64,000 bases of DNA, taken from positions 124,001-188,000 of the forward strand of contig NZ_JARVRF010000002.1 in the NCBI RefSeq assembly GCF_030209835.1. The letters are read 5' to 3'. Made by a program: the position numbers and the translations under genes. This DNA comes from Arthrobacter sp. efr-133-R2A-120. GTDB lineage: Bacteria; Actinomycetota; Actinomycetes; Actinomycetales; Micrococcaceae. The notes under the pieces are model-generated. The model searched no databases, was not told the DNA's origin, and saw only the letters and a program-made list of their open reading frames with translations. Positions 51,949-60,041 of the stretch are shown in pieces; position 1 is the first letter of the stretch, and the number at the start of each line of letters is the position of its first letter.

Positions 51949-53558
51949 GCGCCGCGGATCTGCTGGTTCCCGTGCCGTACTCAGTGGAGTCCGGCGGCGG
52001 TTTCCTGGAACTGGACGCAGCCACCACGCTGGCCGCCGATCCGGAGCTCAACAGTGCGCGCCGCTGGCTCGCCCAAAACCTCGGAGCGGCCACTGGCTGG
52101 GACCTGTTCCCGGCCGCCGCGGCCGATGCGGGTATCAGCCTCCTGCTTGACCCGGAGCTCGACGCCGAGGCGTACCGCCTGGAGGTGGGCGCCGCCGTCG
52201 TGATTCATGCGGGCGGTCCGGCCGGAGCCTTCTATGGCGCGCAGACGCTCCTGCAGCTGATGGGATCCGCCGCGTTCCGGCAAGCGCCCGTTCCGGAGAG
52301 GGACGGCGCATGGCCGGTTCCCAAGGTATCCATCCAGGACCACCCGCGTTTCGGGTACCGCGGGGCCATGCTGGACGTGGCCCGGCACTTCATGCCCAAG
52401 GACAACCTGCTGCGGTTCATCGAGGTGATGGCCATGCACAAGCTCAACGTCCTGCACCTGCACCTCACGGACGACCAAGGCTGGCGGATCCAGGTCAACC
52501 GCTACCCGAAACTTACCGAGACCGGGGCATGGCGTCGCGAGTCCTCGCTTGGTTCTTGGCGGGCAGGGGTTTTCGATGGGCTTCCGCACGGCGGGTTCTA
52601 CAGCCAGGACGATTTACGCGAAGTGGTCGCGTTCGCTGCCGAGCGCCACATCACCGTCATTCCGGAGATCGATGTTCCAGGACACAGCCAGGCCGCCATC
52701 GCCGCCTACCCCGAACTGGGAACGGGCGTGGCCACCGAGGTGTGGCCCCGTTGGGGAATCAACGAGACGGTCCTGGAAGTCTCGGAAACCTCATTGGAGT
52801 TCTACCGCAACGTGCTCGATGAAGTGGTGCAGATCTTCCCGTCCCGCTGGATCAGCTTGGGCGGAGACGAGGTTCCTTTGACCCAGTGGCAATCCAGCGC
52901 CCAGGCACAAGCCAAAGCCGCCGAACTCGGATTGCCCGACGTTTCGGGACTGCACAGCTGGTTTGTCGGGCAGTTGGCGAAGCACCTTGACGGGCATGGG
53001 CGTGCTACCTCCGTGTGGGACGAAATCGGCGACGGCGAGCTGCCGGGTGGTGCATTGGTGGCCTCCTGGCGAGGCTACGAAGGCGGTATGAGCGCGCTCA
53101 AAAGCGGTTATGACGTGGTCATGTGCCCTGAGCACAAGCTGTACCTTGACCACCGGCAGGCCGACGGCGACGGCGAACCCGTGCCCGTGGGTTTTGTCAC
53201 CAGCCTGCAGGATGTCTACGGCTTCGAACCGCTGCCCGCGGGTGCGGATGAAACGTTCCGGGGCAGGCTCCTCGGCGCGCAGGCCAACATCTGGACGGAA
53301 CACCTGGATTCCCCGCGACGGGTCCACTTCGCCGCGTTTCCGCGGCTGAGCGCCGCGGCGGAGGTGCTCTGGTGCCAGCCGGAGAACCGCGACTACGATG
53401 GTTTCCTGGCCAGGCTCGAAGGCGCGCATCTGGAACGCCTGGAGGCCATGGGAGTGGAATACCGGCCGCTGTCCGGACCGCATCCCTGGCAGTTGAGGCC
53501 TGGAGTGGTTGGCTGGAAACGCGATTACGACGCCGAGCAGCGCATCGCCGCTGGATAG
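51945..53558 (+). CDS. GH20 beta-N-acetylhexosaminidase
   Basis: 537 residues from ATG 51945. A GH20b-like N-terminal domain (about 1-130) precedes the barrel. Diagnostic motifs: NVLHLHLTDDQGWRIQ, GHSQAAIAAYPEL and the catalytic Asp308-Glu309 in SLGGDEVP, where Asp orients the substrate acetamido group and Glu is the acid. No signal peptide is seen, so it should act in the cytosol on imported GlcNAc-containing oligosaccharides. Coupled to the importer by ATGA overlap. Confidence 0.93.
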   Translation: MSAADLLVPVPYSVESGGGFLELDAATTLAADPELNSARRWLAQNLGAATGWDLFPAAAADAGISLLLDPELDAEAYRLEVGAAVVIHAGGPAGAFYGAQTLLQLMGSAAFRQAPVPERDGAWPVPKVSIQDHPRFGYRGAMLDVARHFMPKDNLLRFIEVMAMHKLNVLHLHLTDDQGWRIQVNRYPKLTETGAWRRESSLGSWRAGVFDGLPHGGFYSQDDLREVVAFAAERHITVIPEIDVPGHSQAAIAAYPELGTGVATEVWPRWGINETVLEVSETSLEFYRNVLDEVVQIFPSRWISLGGDEVPLTQWQSSAQAQAKAAELGLPDVSGLHSWFVGQLAKHLDGHGRATSVWDEIGDGELPGGALVASWRGYEGGMSALKSGYDVVMCPEHKLYLDHRQADGDGEPVPVGFVTSLQDVYGFEPLPAGADETFRGRLLGAQANIWTEHLDSPRRVHFAAFPRLSAAAEVLWCQPENRDYDGFLARLEGAHLERLEAMGVEYRPLSGPHPWQLRPGVVGWKRDYDAEQRIAAG

Positions 53559-53565
53559 GACACAC

Positions 53566-54381
53566 GTGGGTACTGAAGGCACGGAGGCCCGGAACTCCTC
53601 GGCTTCGCTGCGGAAGGCGCTGGCTTTGCTGGCGGTGGTGGCGGAGCATCCGGTGAGCGCGGACGGACTCGCCTTGGTGGAGCTGTCCAAGCTCTCCGGG
53701 CTCAACAAGAGCACGGTTCTGAGGTTGGCCGCGCCCTTGTTGGACGAAAACCTGCTGGAACGCGACGCCGAGAGCGGCCGCTTCCGGCTGGGCCATGGTT
53801 GCCTGCGTTTGGGACAGTCATACCTGGACCGGCTCGATTTGCGGAGCGTCGCGAATGCCGAGCTCAGAGTGCTGATGAGGGCTACGGAAAGCACCTGCCA
53901 CTTGGTGGTCCTGTCCGGCCATGATGTGGTCTACCTCGACAAAGTTGAAGACGAGGCAACAGTCCGTATGGCATCGCGCGTTGGGGCGACCATGCCGGCG
54001 TACTGCACCGCGGTTGGCAAAGCCATGTTGGCCTTCAGCCCGGAGGAAGTGGTGGCGCCTATCCTGGCCGGCGATTTGGTGCCCATCACCGACAGGACCA
54101 TCACGGATCCCGAGCAGTTGCGGGCTGAATTCGCCGCGATCCGTCGCCGAGGCTATGCGATCGACGACCGTGAAAACGAACCCGAGGTCCGGTGCGTCGC
54201 TGCCCCGATCTTCGGCCACGACGATCACGTGGTCGCCGCCCTCAGCGTCTCGTCGTTGTCGTCCCGGATGACCGCCAAACGCGTCCGTGAAGTAGGTCCG
54301 ATGGCCGCCGAAACCAGTTTGCGCATCTCGGCCAAGCTGGGATCGCGACGTGCCAACGCCAAACTCGCGAAGCTGGCTTAG
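53566..54381 (+). CDS. IclR-family transcriptional regulator
   Basis: 271 residues from GTG 53566 with AGGA five bases upstream. The winged helix-turn-helix is in residues 20-85 (VELSKLSGLNKSTVLRLAAP), and the C-terminal effector domain has the usual YLDKVEDEATVRMASRVGAT and YCTAVGKAMLAFS segments. It sits at the end of the importer-hexosaminidase operon and probably regulates it through TTTGCAATGCAAA at 48581. Confidence 0.92.
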   Translation: MGTEGTEARNSSASLRKALALLAVVAEHPVSADGLALVELSKLSGLNKSTVLRLAAPLLDENLLERDAESGRFRLGHGCLRLGQSYLDRLDLRSVANAELRVLMRATESTCHLVVLSGHDVVYLDKVEDEATVRMASRVGATMPAYCTAVGKAMLAFSPEEVVAPILAGDLVPITDRTITDPEQLRAEFAAIRRRGYAIDDRENEPEVRCVAAPIFGHDDHVVAALSVSSLSSRMTAKRVREVGPMAAETSLRISAKLGSRRANAKLAKLA

Positions 54382-54389
54382 GAGGGCAG

Positions 54390-55307
54390 ATGGAAAAGCC
54401 AAAGAACGACGCGGGTGCTGCGGTTGGGGCGGACGGTGCCGCAGGCGCTTACTTCCGTGCGAAGCTGCAGTTCGAGATCGACGTCATGGACGTTGCCGAT
54501 GCGGCTCCCGGCAGTTTCGTGCTCGTGGATACACGCAGGCAGTCTTCGTGGGACCACGGTCACATCCCCGGTGCCGTGCACCTTCCGACTGCCGGGATAC
54601 CCGCCCGGGCAGCCGCACTGATCCCGGCCGGGACCGCAGTGGTGGTCTATTCCTGGGGACCTGGTTGCAATGGAAGCACCTTCGCGGCCCTGGCCTTCGC
54701 CGAGCTCGGGTATCCGGTGCGGGAGATGATCGGTGGCATCGAGTATTGGGCGCGGAACGGGCTTCCTGTGGAGACAGCTACGGGTGTTGTCGTTCGGGAC
54801 TTCGATGGCCTGGTGACGGCGCACCAGCCCAGGGGATACCAGCCACCGCTACCCCCATCCCGCCCAGTCCTCCGGTCTGAGCGAGGGCCGGCCGAGAAGG
54901 TAACCTTGGGCCGCGGTCATCCCGAGCTTGGTGACCGCAGCCAGCTCGGCCTCGGTCTCGATCCCTTCGGCTACCAGGGCGGCTCCGATTTCGGAGGAAA
55001 AACCGACCATCGCAGCTCCCAGGGCCCGCTGTCCCGGATCTGTGTCGATGCCGGCGATGATCTCGCGATCGAGTTCGATGAGGTCCGGCTTGAGTTGCAG
55101 GATGTGGCGCATGGAAGCAAAGCCGGCGCCGGCGTCGTCGACGGCTATTCTCAGGCCGGCGCGCCGCAACGGCGCCAGCGCTTCGGCGAGCGGTTCATAG
55201 TTGGCGACCTCATGGCGTTCGGTGACCTCGAGCACGACGCGTCGTGGAGGGATGGTCGACTCGACAATCGCGGCTGCCAGCCGAGGGTCAAGGCACGCGC
55301 GCGGTGA
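54390..55307 (+). CDS. Rhodanese-like domain protein, 3' end runs into the antisense of the EAL gene
   Basis: The first 150 residues are a rhodanese domain (FVLVDTRRQSSWDHGHIPGA then VHLP), with a loop GPGCNGST containing the expected cysteine, though the usual Arg in the loop is absent. From residue 154 the frame is antisense to the EAL gene and has no protein character. The native stop was probably lost or lies further on by chance, so only 54390-54860 is likely functional coding. It starts eight bases after the IclR gene. The domain transfers sulfur in other proteins; role here unknown. Confidence 0.65.
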   Translation: MEKPKNDAGAAVGADGAAGAYFRAKLQFEIDVMDVADAAPGSFVLVDTRRQSSWDHGHIPGAVHLPTAGIPARAAALIPAGTAVVVYSWGPGCNGSTFAALAFAELGYPVREMIGGIEYWARNGLPVETATGVVVRDFDGLVTAHQPRGYQPPLPPSRPVLRSERGPAEKVTLGRGHPELGDRSQLGLGLDPFGYQGGSDFGGKTDHRSSQGPLSRICVDAGDDLAIEFDEVRLELQDVAHGSKAGAGVVDGYSQAGAPQRRQRFGERFIVGDLMAFGDLEHDASWRDGRLDNRGCQPRVKARAR

Positions 55308-56237
55308 GAGGTTTGCCGCGATGTACAGTTCCGGCGGGAGCCCCGCAGCGGTGGTCAGCGCGGTCCGGAGAGCAAGGATCTCGAGCTCGATATCCAGGCC
55401 GACCGAGGCGGCCTCCATGAAACGCACCTCCGGGGACAACTCCTGGGAGCCGCTGAACCGTGTCAACGATTCCACTCCAACTACGTTGCCGGTTTCCAGG
55501 CACCGGATCGGCTGGAATGCTGTGATGAGTGAGCCGTCATTGAGCAATGCCTGGATGCGGACGGTGACTTCCGCACGCGAACGTGCCGTCTCTGGATTCA
55601 AGACGCGGCAGGTGCCCTCGAAACCGCAGTCCCTGCCCTCCCTGTCGCGGATCGGCCTTCCGGCAACATCAATCAAGACGCGGCTGCCGTCCCGGTGGCG
55701 GCACACGGTGACCACCCGTGACCACGAGGAGTCACCGCTTTCCCTGGCTTTCCAGTCCACCCGTGCGTCTGCCAGGTCCCCGGGGTCGATGACGCGGGTG
55801 ATGTGCCTCCCCAGCAGCTCGGAAGGTTCGTACCCCGTGATGTCCTTGCAAGCCGGGCTGCAGAACGTAAATCGCCCATCGGGCCCCGTGGCCCACAGCC
55901 AGTCCAGGCTTGTATGCAGCACGGTGTCCATCAAGCGCGACGTCCGGAACGCCTGGCTTCGTTCCCGCTGCTGCTGCCGCATGAGACGCCACGCCGCCAG
56001 CACCATCAGGGGCACGATCAGCAATGCCAGAAGAGCCGGGAACCCGGTCATTTCATCGATGCCGCCCCACAGCGGAAACCCGAAAGCCAATGGCAGGCGG
56101 ATAGACAAGGCGACTGCAGCCTCGATGAATACGACAACCAGCAGCAACCATCCGGTAGAAACCGACGCCAGCCGGTTTGCTTGGCGTCCGTCCCGGGAAG
56201 ACGCCCTCTTAAGCCTGGGAACGCGCATAAAGGGCAT
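54849..56237 (-). CDS. Membrane PAS-EAL domain protein with degenerate EAL
   Basis: 462 residues from ATG 56237; an earlier start would overlap ridA. Two membrane helices (about 20-75), a PAS domain (about 95-215: TSLDWLWATGPDGRFTFCSP) and an EAL domain. Metal and substrate positions include E in GVESLTRF, N in IAANLSPRA, E in VLEVTER, DD in VDDAGAGFAS and E in GIETEAEL. The lysine usually found in the IK(L/I)D motif is Glu (LIELDREI), so c-di-GMP hydrolysis may be impaired. Downstream of ridA by 34 bp. Confidence 0.85.
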   Translation of the reverse strand: MPFMRVPRLKRASSRDGRQANRLASVSTGWLLLVVVFIEAAVALSIRLPLAFGFPLWGGIDEMTGFPALLALLIVPLMVLAAWRLMRQQQRERSQAFRTSRLMDTVLHTSLDWLWATGPDGRFTFCSPACKDITGYEPSELLGRHITRVIDPGDLADARVDWKARESGDSSWSRVVTVCRHRDGSRVLIDVAGRPIRDREGRDCGFEGTCRVLNPETARSRAEVTVRIQALLNDGSLITAFQPIRCLETGNVVGVESLTRFSGSQELSPEVRFMEAASVGLDIELEILALRTALTTAAGLPPELYIAANLSPRACLDPRLAAAIVESTIPPRRVVLEVTERHEVANYEPLAEALAPLRRAGLRIAVDDAGAGFASMRHILQLKPDLIELDREIIAGIDTDPGQRALGAAMVGFSSEIGAALVAEGIETEAELAAVTKLGMTAAQGYLLGRPSLRPEDWAGWG

Positions 56238-56271
56238 CACCCAATAGTGCCACCAAGCCGGGCTCGGGGGA

Positions 56272-56676
56272 TTACGCCGTAACCGCCAGCGCGTCGATTT
56301 CCACGAGCATGACTTCGTGCGGGAGGTCGACGAACACCGTGGTGCGGCTGGGCAGTTGGCCACTGGGGACGTTCTCGGTGATGAATTCGCCGTAGACCTC
56401 GTTCATAGCGGCGAAGTCGTCGCGGGTAGTGAGGTAGACGCGGAACATGATGACATCTTCTACCGAAGAACCGCCGGCTTCGAGGATCGCCTTCACGTTC
56501 TCCAGTGTGCGGCGGGTCTGGACGCGGACGTCGCCCTCGCCGATGTACTGGTTGGTGGCGGGATCCATGGGGCCCTGGCCGGATACCTGGAACAGGCCGC
56601 CCTTCTGGATGCCTTGGGAGAATACGTGCGCCGGGGCCGGAGCATTTTCGGTCAGTACTACAGTCTTTTCACTCAT
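56272..56676 (-). CDS. ridA: RidA-family enamine/imine deaminase
   Basis: 134 residues matching the family along its length (ENAPAPAHVFSQGIQKGGLF, then VSGQGPMDP; RTLENVKAILEAGGSSVEDV). RidA hydrolyses reactive enamine or imine intermediates released by PLP dehydratases. Its start overlaps the IclR stop, and its operon is divergent from a PLP-dependent dehydratase-like gene, a fitting partner. Confidence 0.95.
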   Translation of the reverse strand: MSEKTVVLTENAPAPAHVFSQGIQKGGLFQVSGQGPMDPATNQYIGEGDVRVQTRRTLENVKAILEAGGSSVEDVIMFRVYLTTRDDFAAMNEVYGEFITENVPSGQLPSRTTVFVDLPHEVMLVEIDALAVTA

Positions 56677-57434
56677 GCCGAGTTCCTTTCGTGGCTGATC
56701 CAGCCGAGGTCGCGGGAGATGGCCTCGGTGCTGGCTTTGAGGTCGGGCAGCAGCTCAAGCAGTCCTTCATAGCTGAGCATCACCACCGGTACCGAACAAG
56801 AGGCTGCGGCCACGACGGCGCCACTCGCGTCGCGAATTGGGGTCGCGATGCAGTGCACGAAGGATTCGTGCTCGGCGTTGTCGTGGGCCCAGCCCTGGAT
56901 CCTGACCTGCTCCAGTTCGGCCAAAAGGGCCTGCGGCGAGGTCAGGGTGGTGTCGGTAATTCTTGTGTAGTCGAGTCCCGCCGCGATCTTTTCCTGCCGG
57001 CTGCGTGGCATGTCGGCAAGCAGGACTTTTGCGACGGCAGCCGAATGCAGGGACGCGGTCAGGCCGATCCGGGAGTACATCCGCACGGGATGGTGCGACT
57101 CGAATTTGTCGATGTACACCACGTCATTGCCTTCGAACGCGGCAAGGTGCACGGTGTGCCCGGTCTTTCCGTTCAGTTCGGCCAAGTACGGGTGCGCCAC
57201 TTTGCGGATGTCGCGCTGTTCCAGGGCGAGCGAGGACAGCTCGAACAGCTTGGAGCCAAGCATGAACCGCTGATCCTCATCGCGGACAACGAAGCGTTTT
57301 TCCTCCATCGCGTGCAGGAGCCGCATCACGGTGGTCTTGTGCACCGAAGCCTTGGAGGCAAGCTCATCGAGGGTGGCCGGTTTGGAAGCAAGCTCGGCGA
57401 GCAGGTCGATGGCCCGCATCAGGCTTTGACTCAT
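56673..57434 (-). CDS. IclR-family transcriptional regulator
   Basis: 253 residues from ATG 57434. Winged helix-turn-helix in residues 5-65 (TLDELASKASVHKTTVMRLL) and IclR effector domain (VVYIDKFESHHPVRMYSRIG). Overlaps both neighbours by four bases, in the order sugar kinase, iclR, ridA. It probably controls this operon and the divergent catabolic operon through the inverted repeats at 58608-58649. Confidence 0.93.
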   Translation of the reverse strand: MSQSLMRAIDLLAELASKPATLDELASKASVHKTTVMRLLHAMEEKRFVVRDEDQRFMLGSKLFELSSLALEQRDIRKVAHPYLAELNGKTGHTVHLAAFEGNDVVYIDKFESHHPVRMYSRIGLTASLHSAAVAKVLLADMPRSRQEKIAAGLDYTRITDTTLTSPQALLAELEQVRIQGWAHDNAEHESFVHCIATPIRDASGAVVAAASCSVPVVMLSYEGLLELLPDLKASTEAISRDLGWISHERNSA

Positions 57435-58462
57435 AGTGCTGTTCTCCGATCTTGGGGGCTCCGATTCTGGCTGCTGAAGTGTCCCCCGGCAACGTGGATC
57501 CCGGCCCACTCGGCGTCTGTGGAATCGAGGATGGCCGAAAGCAGCGCTGAGCCGGGAAGGGGGCCGCGATCGCCATGCACGGTGAGGGTGCAGGCTGCGG
57601 CGACGTGACCGCGGCGGAGGCTCGCCTTCTGCTCGAGGCCGAACAGCACGCCGCTCAGGTAGCCGGCAGCGAAGGAATCACCCGCGCCCACCGGCTCAAG
57701 CACGTCCACGGACAATGCCGACACCTCGGACCGCGTCCCGTCCCGTTCCAGCGCGATGGCGCTGATGGCTTCGTTCTTGATGACGACGACGGCGGGATCC
57801 GGCATGAGGCGCCGCAGTTCAGTTTCGTCCGTGGTGCCGAAGGCGTGCTCGGCCTCGTCCTTGCCCACCAGGACGATGTCGGCAAGGTTGGCCAGACGGC
57901 GCAGCACGGAACGGTCCTGTCCGGCCCAGAGTGCCGCCCGCCAATTGACGTCGAAGCTGATGATGCGGCCCTGCCTCGGTGCGGCGAGGATGGTTTCCAT
58001 CAGTTCGAGGCATTCCGCTGAGAGCGCCGCTGTGATGCCGCTCAGGTGGATGAGCGATGCTTCGTTAAGCAAACGCTCGACGGCGGGATTCGCCAAGGTG
58101 CCCAGGCCCATGGCCGACGCGGCGGAACCCTGCCGATAATACAAAACTGAACTGCCGCCGTCGGGATCTGTTTCCTGGGCTGGGACCTTGACGTAAAGCC
58201 CGGTGGGCCGTCCGGGATCAACCTCGACGCCGGAAATGCCTACTCCGTGGCCGCTGAGCTCCTCCAGGATCCGGGTGCCGAATCCATCCCGGCCCACCCG
58301 GCCTACCCAGTGGGAGTCCAGGCCCATGGCGGCCAGGCCCATGGCAACGTTCGATTCCGCGCCGCCGATGCCGCAGTGCAGCTCCGTGGCTTGGTGCAGC
58401 GGGACGGGCTTCACCGGAGTGAGCATGGCCATCGTCTCGCCCACACATACAGCTGAAAGCAT
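57431..58462 (-). CDS. kdgK: PfkB-family sugar kinase, 2-keto-3-deoxygluconate kinase-like
   Basis: 343 residues from ATG 58462, with GGGAG upstream; the frame is open far upstream, but only this part is kinase-like. PfkB signatures are present: GIGGAESNVAMGLAAMGLD near the N-terminus and the ATP/catalytic motif VLEPVGAGDSFAAGYLSGVL (Asp base). KDG kinase makes KDPG, which the KDPG aldolase encoded 3 kb away can cleave. Fructokinase-like activity is the alternative. Confidence 0.85.
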   Translation of the reverse strand: MLSAVCVGETMAMLTPVKPVPLHQATELHCGIGGAESNVAMGLAAMGLDSHWVGRVGRDGFGTRILEELSGHGVGISGVEVDPGRPTGLYVKVPAQETDPDGGSSVLYYRQGSAASAMGLGTLANPAVERLLNEASLIHLSGITAALSAECLELMETILAAPRQGRIISFDVNWRAALWAGQDRSVLRRLANLADIVLVGKDEAEHAFGTTDETELRRLMPDPAVVVIKNEAISAIALERDGTRSEVSALSVDVLEPVGAGDSFAAGYLSGVLFGLEQKASLRRGHVAAACTLTVHGDRGPLPGSALLSAILDSTDAEWAGIHVAGGHFSSQNRSPQDRRTAL

Positions 58463-58607
58463 GAAACTCCCGCGCTCCCTCTGCCGCGTCCAGCGGCACT
58501 CGACACCCCAATGAAGAAGGGATTTCCGTGGCCTGATCAGGGGGTGGCGGGCCACGCCGCGGCCTTGACTCCCAATCCTGCACCATGTTAGACATATCAC
58601 CAACAGC

Positions 58608-58649
58608 TTTGCAACCTGCGTTGCAAAATACGCAACGCAATGAAATTGC
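58608..58649. promoter_or_regulatory. Overlapping inverted repeats in the divergent kdgK/dehydratase promoter
   Basis: Three inverted repeats overlap: TTTGCAAC/GTTGCAAA with a 4-base spacer (58608-58627), GTTGC/GCAAC with a 7-base spacer (58620-58636), and GCAAT-GAA-ATTGC (58637-58649). The second is of the form expected of an IclR-type site. They lie centrally in the 234-bp gap between the kdgK and dehydratase starts. The rest of 58463-58696 shows no gene. Confidence 0.65.
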
Positions 58650-58696
58650 GAGCAGAATGCGCACAGTGAATCGCGCACCGTGAAGGGATCGAACTG

Positions 58697-60031
58697 GTGA
58701 ACACTTCCACGTCCGGGGCCGGAGCAGAGGCCGGGGCAATTGCGACCGACGCCGTGGCCCGCCTGGCAGATGTCCGGCTCGACTGGCGGCACAAAGCCGT
58801 GCCCGCCACAGCCAACGGCACCAGCCACCGCGAGTTCCTCTCCACAACCCCGAAACTCAAGGACCTCCAGACACCGTTGTTGACGCTTGATGCCGGGGCG
58901 ATGCGCGGCAATGCCGATCGGCTGGCTTCGTGGTGCGCGGAGCATGGCGTCTTGCTGGCTCCGCATGGAAAGACCACCATGGCGCCACAGCTCTGGGCCG
59001 AACAGCTGAGCCGCGGCGCCTGGGGGATCACCGTGGCGAACTTCGCCCAGCTCCGCGTGGCCCGCGAATTCGGCGTGCGGCGCCTGCAACTGGCCAACAG
59101 CCTGAGCGATCCGCACGCGATCGAATGGGTCGCCAAGACCGCAAATCCGGACCGGCCGATCCTGTCCTGGGTGGACTCCGCCGTCACCGTGGAGGTCATT
59201 GGCCGCACCTTGGAAGCTGCTGGAAGCAATGCCGTCCTGGATGTCCTTGTTGAGCTTGGCGGGACCGGCGGCCGCACCGGCGCACGAGGCGTGGCGGCTG
59301 CACTCGACGTCGCGCGCGCCATCTCTGCCTCCCGGCACCTGCGGCTGGTGGGGGTGAGCGGCTACGAAGGATCGCTGGCCCACACGGCAGACGCCGACAG
59401 TCTCGCCGCCGTCCGCGGGTTCCTGGGCCAGATGGGTGAGCTGCATCAGCGGCTCCTCGAGGAAGGTCTCTACGGGGCCGACGCCGTCATCCTCACGGCA
59501 GGCGGCAGCGCCTACTTCGACGACGTCGTCGACGTCCTTTCGCCGCACGTCACCGCTGGCTCCGAGGCGGGCACCCGGGTGGAACTCATGATCCGCAGCG
59601 GGGCCTACATCATCCACGACGATGGCTTCTACCGCGGCATCTCGCCGTTTTCCCGCGACGGCGGCCAGCCGTTCACGGCAGCTATGCACGGCTGGGCGCG
59701 CGTCGTGTCCCAGCCCGAGCCCGGCCTTGCCATCCTCGACGCCGGCAAGCGGGACTTGCCCGTTGACGAAGGCCTGCCACGTCCGCAGCTGATCGGGCCT
59801 GACCTCGGCAGTCCCATGCTGCCCCTCGCCGGTGCCGAGATCACTGCCGTCAACGACCAGCACTGCTTCATGACGTTCGACGCCGGCACAACCACTGTGC
59901 GGCCCGGAGACGTCGTGCGACTGGGGCTTTCGCATCCGTGCACGGCCTTCGACAAGTGGACGCTCATCCCAGTGCTGGCGGATACCGACGGCGACCAAAC
60001 CGTCGTCGACCTCATCCATACCTTCTTCTAG
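58697..60031 (+). CDS. PLP fold-III amino acid dehydratase/deaminase (D-serine dehydratase-like)
   Basis: 444 residues. N-terminal alanine-racemase-like barrel with the PLP lysine K92 in APHGKTTMAP, and a C-terminal D-serine-dehydratase-like domain with H413-x-C415 (LSHPC) matching the zinc-binding HxC of that family. Such enzymes split beta-hydroxy D-amino acids to a keto acid and ammonia. With a sugar-acid permease, KDG kinase and KDPG aldolase around it, D-glucosaminate to KDG is a plausible reaction; D-serine or D-threonine is the alternative. First gene of the plus-strand operon. Confidence 0.85.
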   Translation: MNTSTSGAGAEAGAIATDAVARLADVRLDWRHKAVPATANGTSHREFLSTTPKLKDLQTPLLTLDAGAMRGNADRLASWCAEHGVLLAPHGKTTMAPQLWAEQLSRGAWGITVANFAQLRVAREFGVRRLQLANSLSDPHAIEWVAKTANPDRPILSWVDSAVTVEVIGRTLEAAGSNAVLDVLVELGGTGGRTGARGVAAALDVARAISASRHLRLVGVSGYEGSLAHTADADSLAAVRGFLGQMGELHQRLLEEGLYGADAVILTAGGSAYFDDVVDVLSPHVTAGSEAGTRVELMIRSGAYIIHDDGFYRGISPFSRDGGQPFTAAMHGWARVVSQPEPGLAILDAGKRDLPVDEGLPRPQLIGPDLGSPMLPLAGAEITAVNDQHCFMTFDAGTTTVRPGDVVRLGLSHPCTAFDKWTLIPVLADTDGDQTVVDLIHTFF

Positions 60032-60041
60032 GACACACGCC

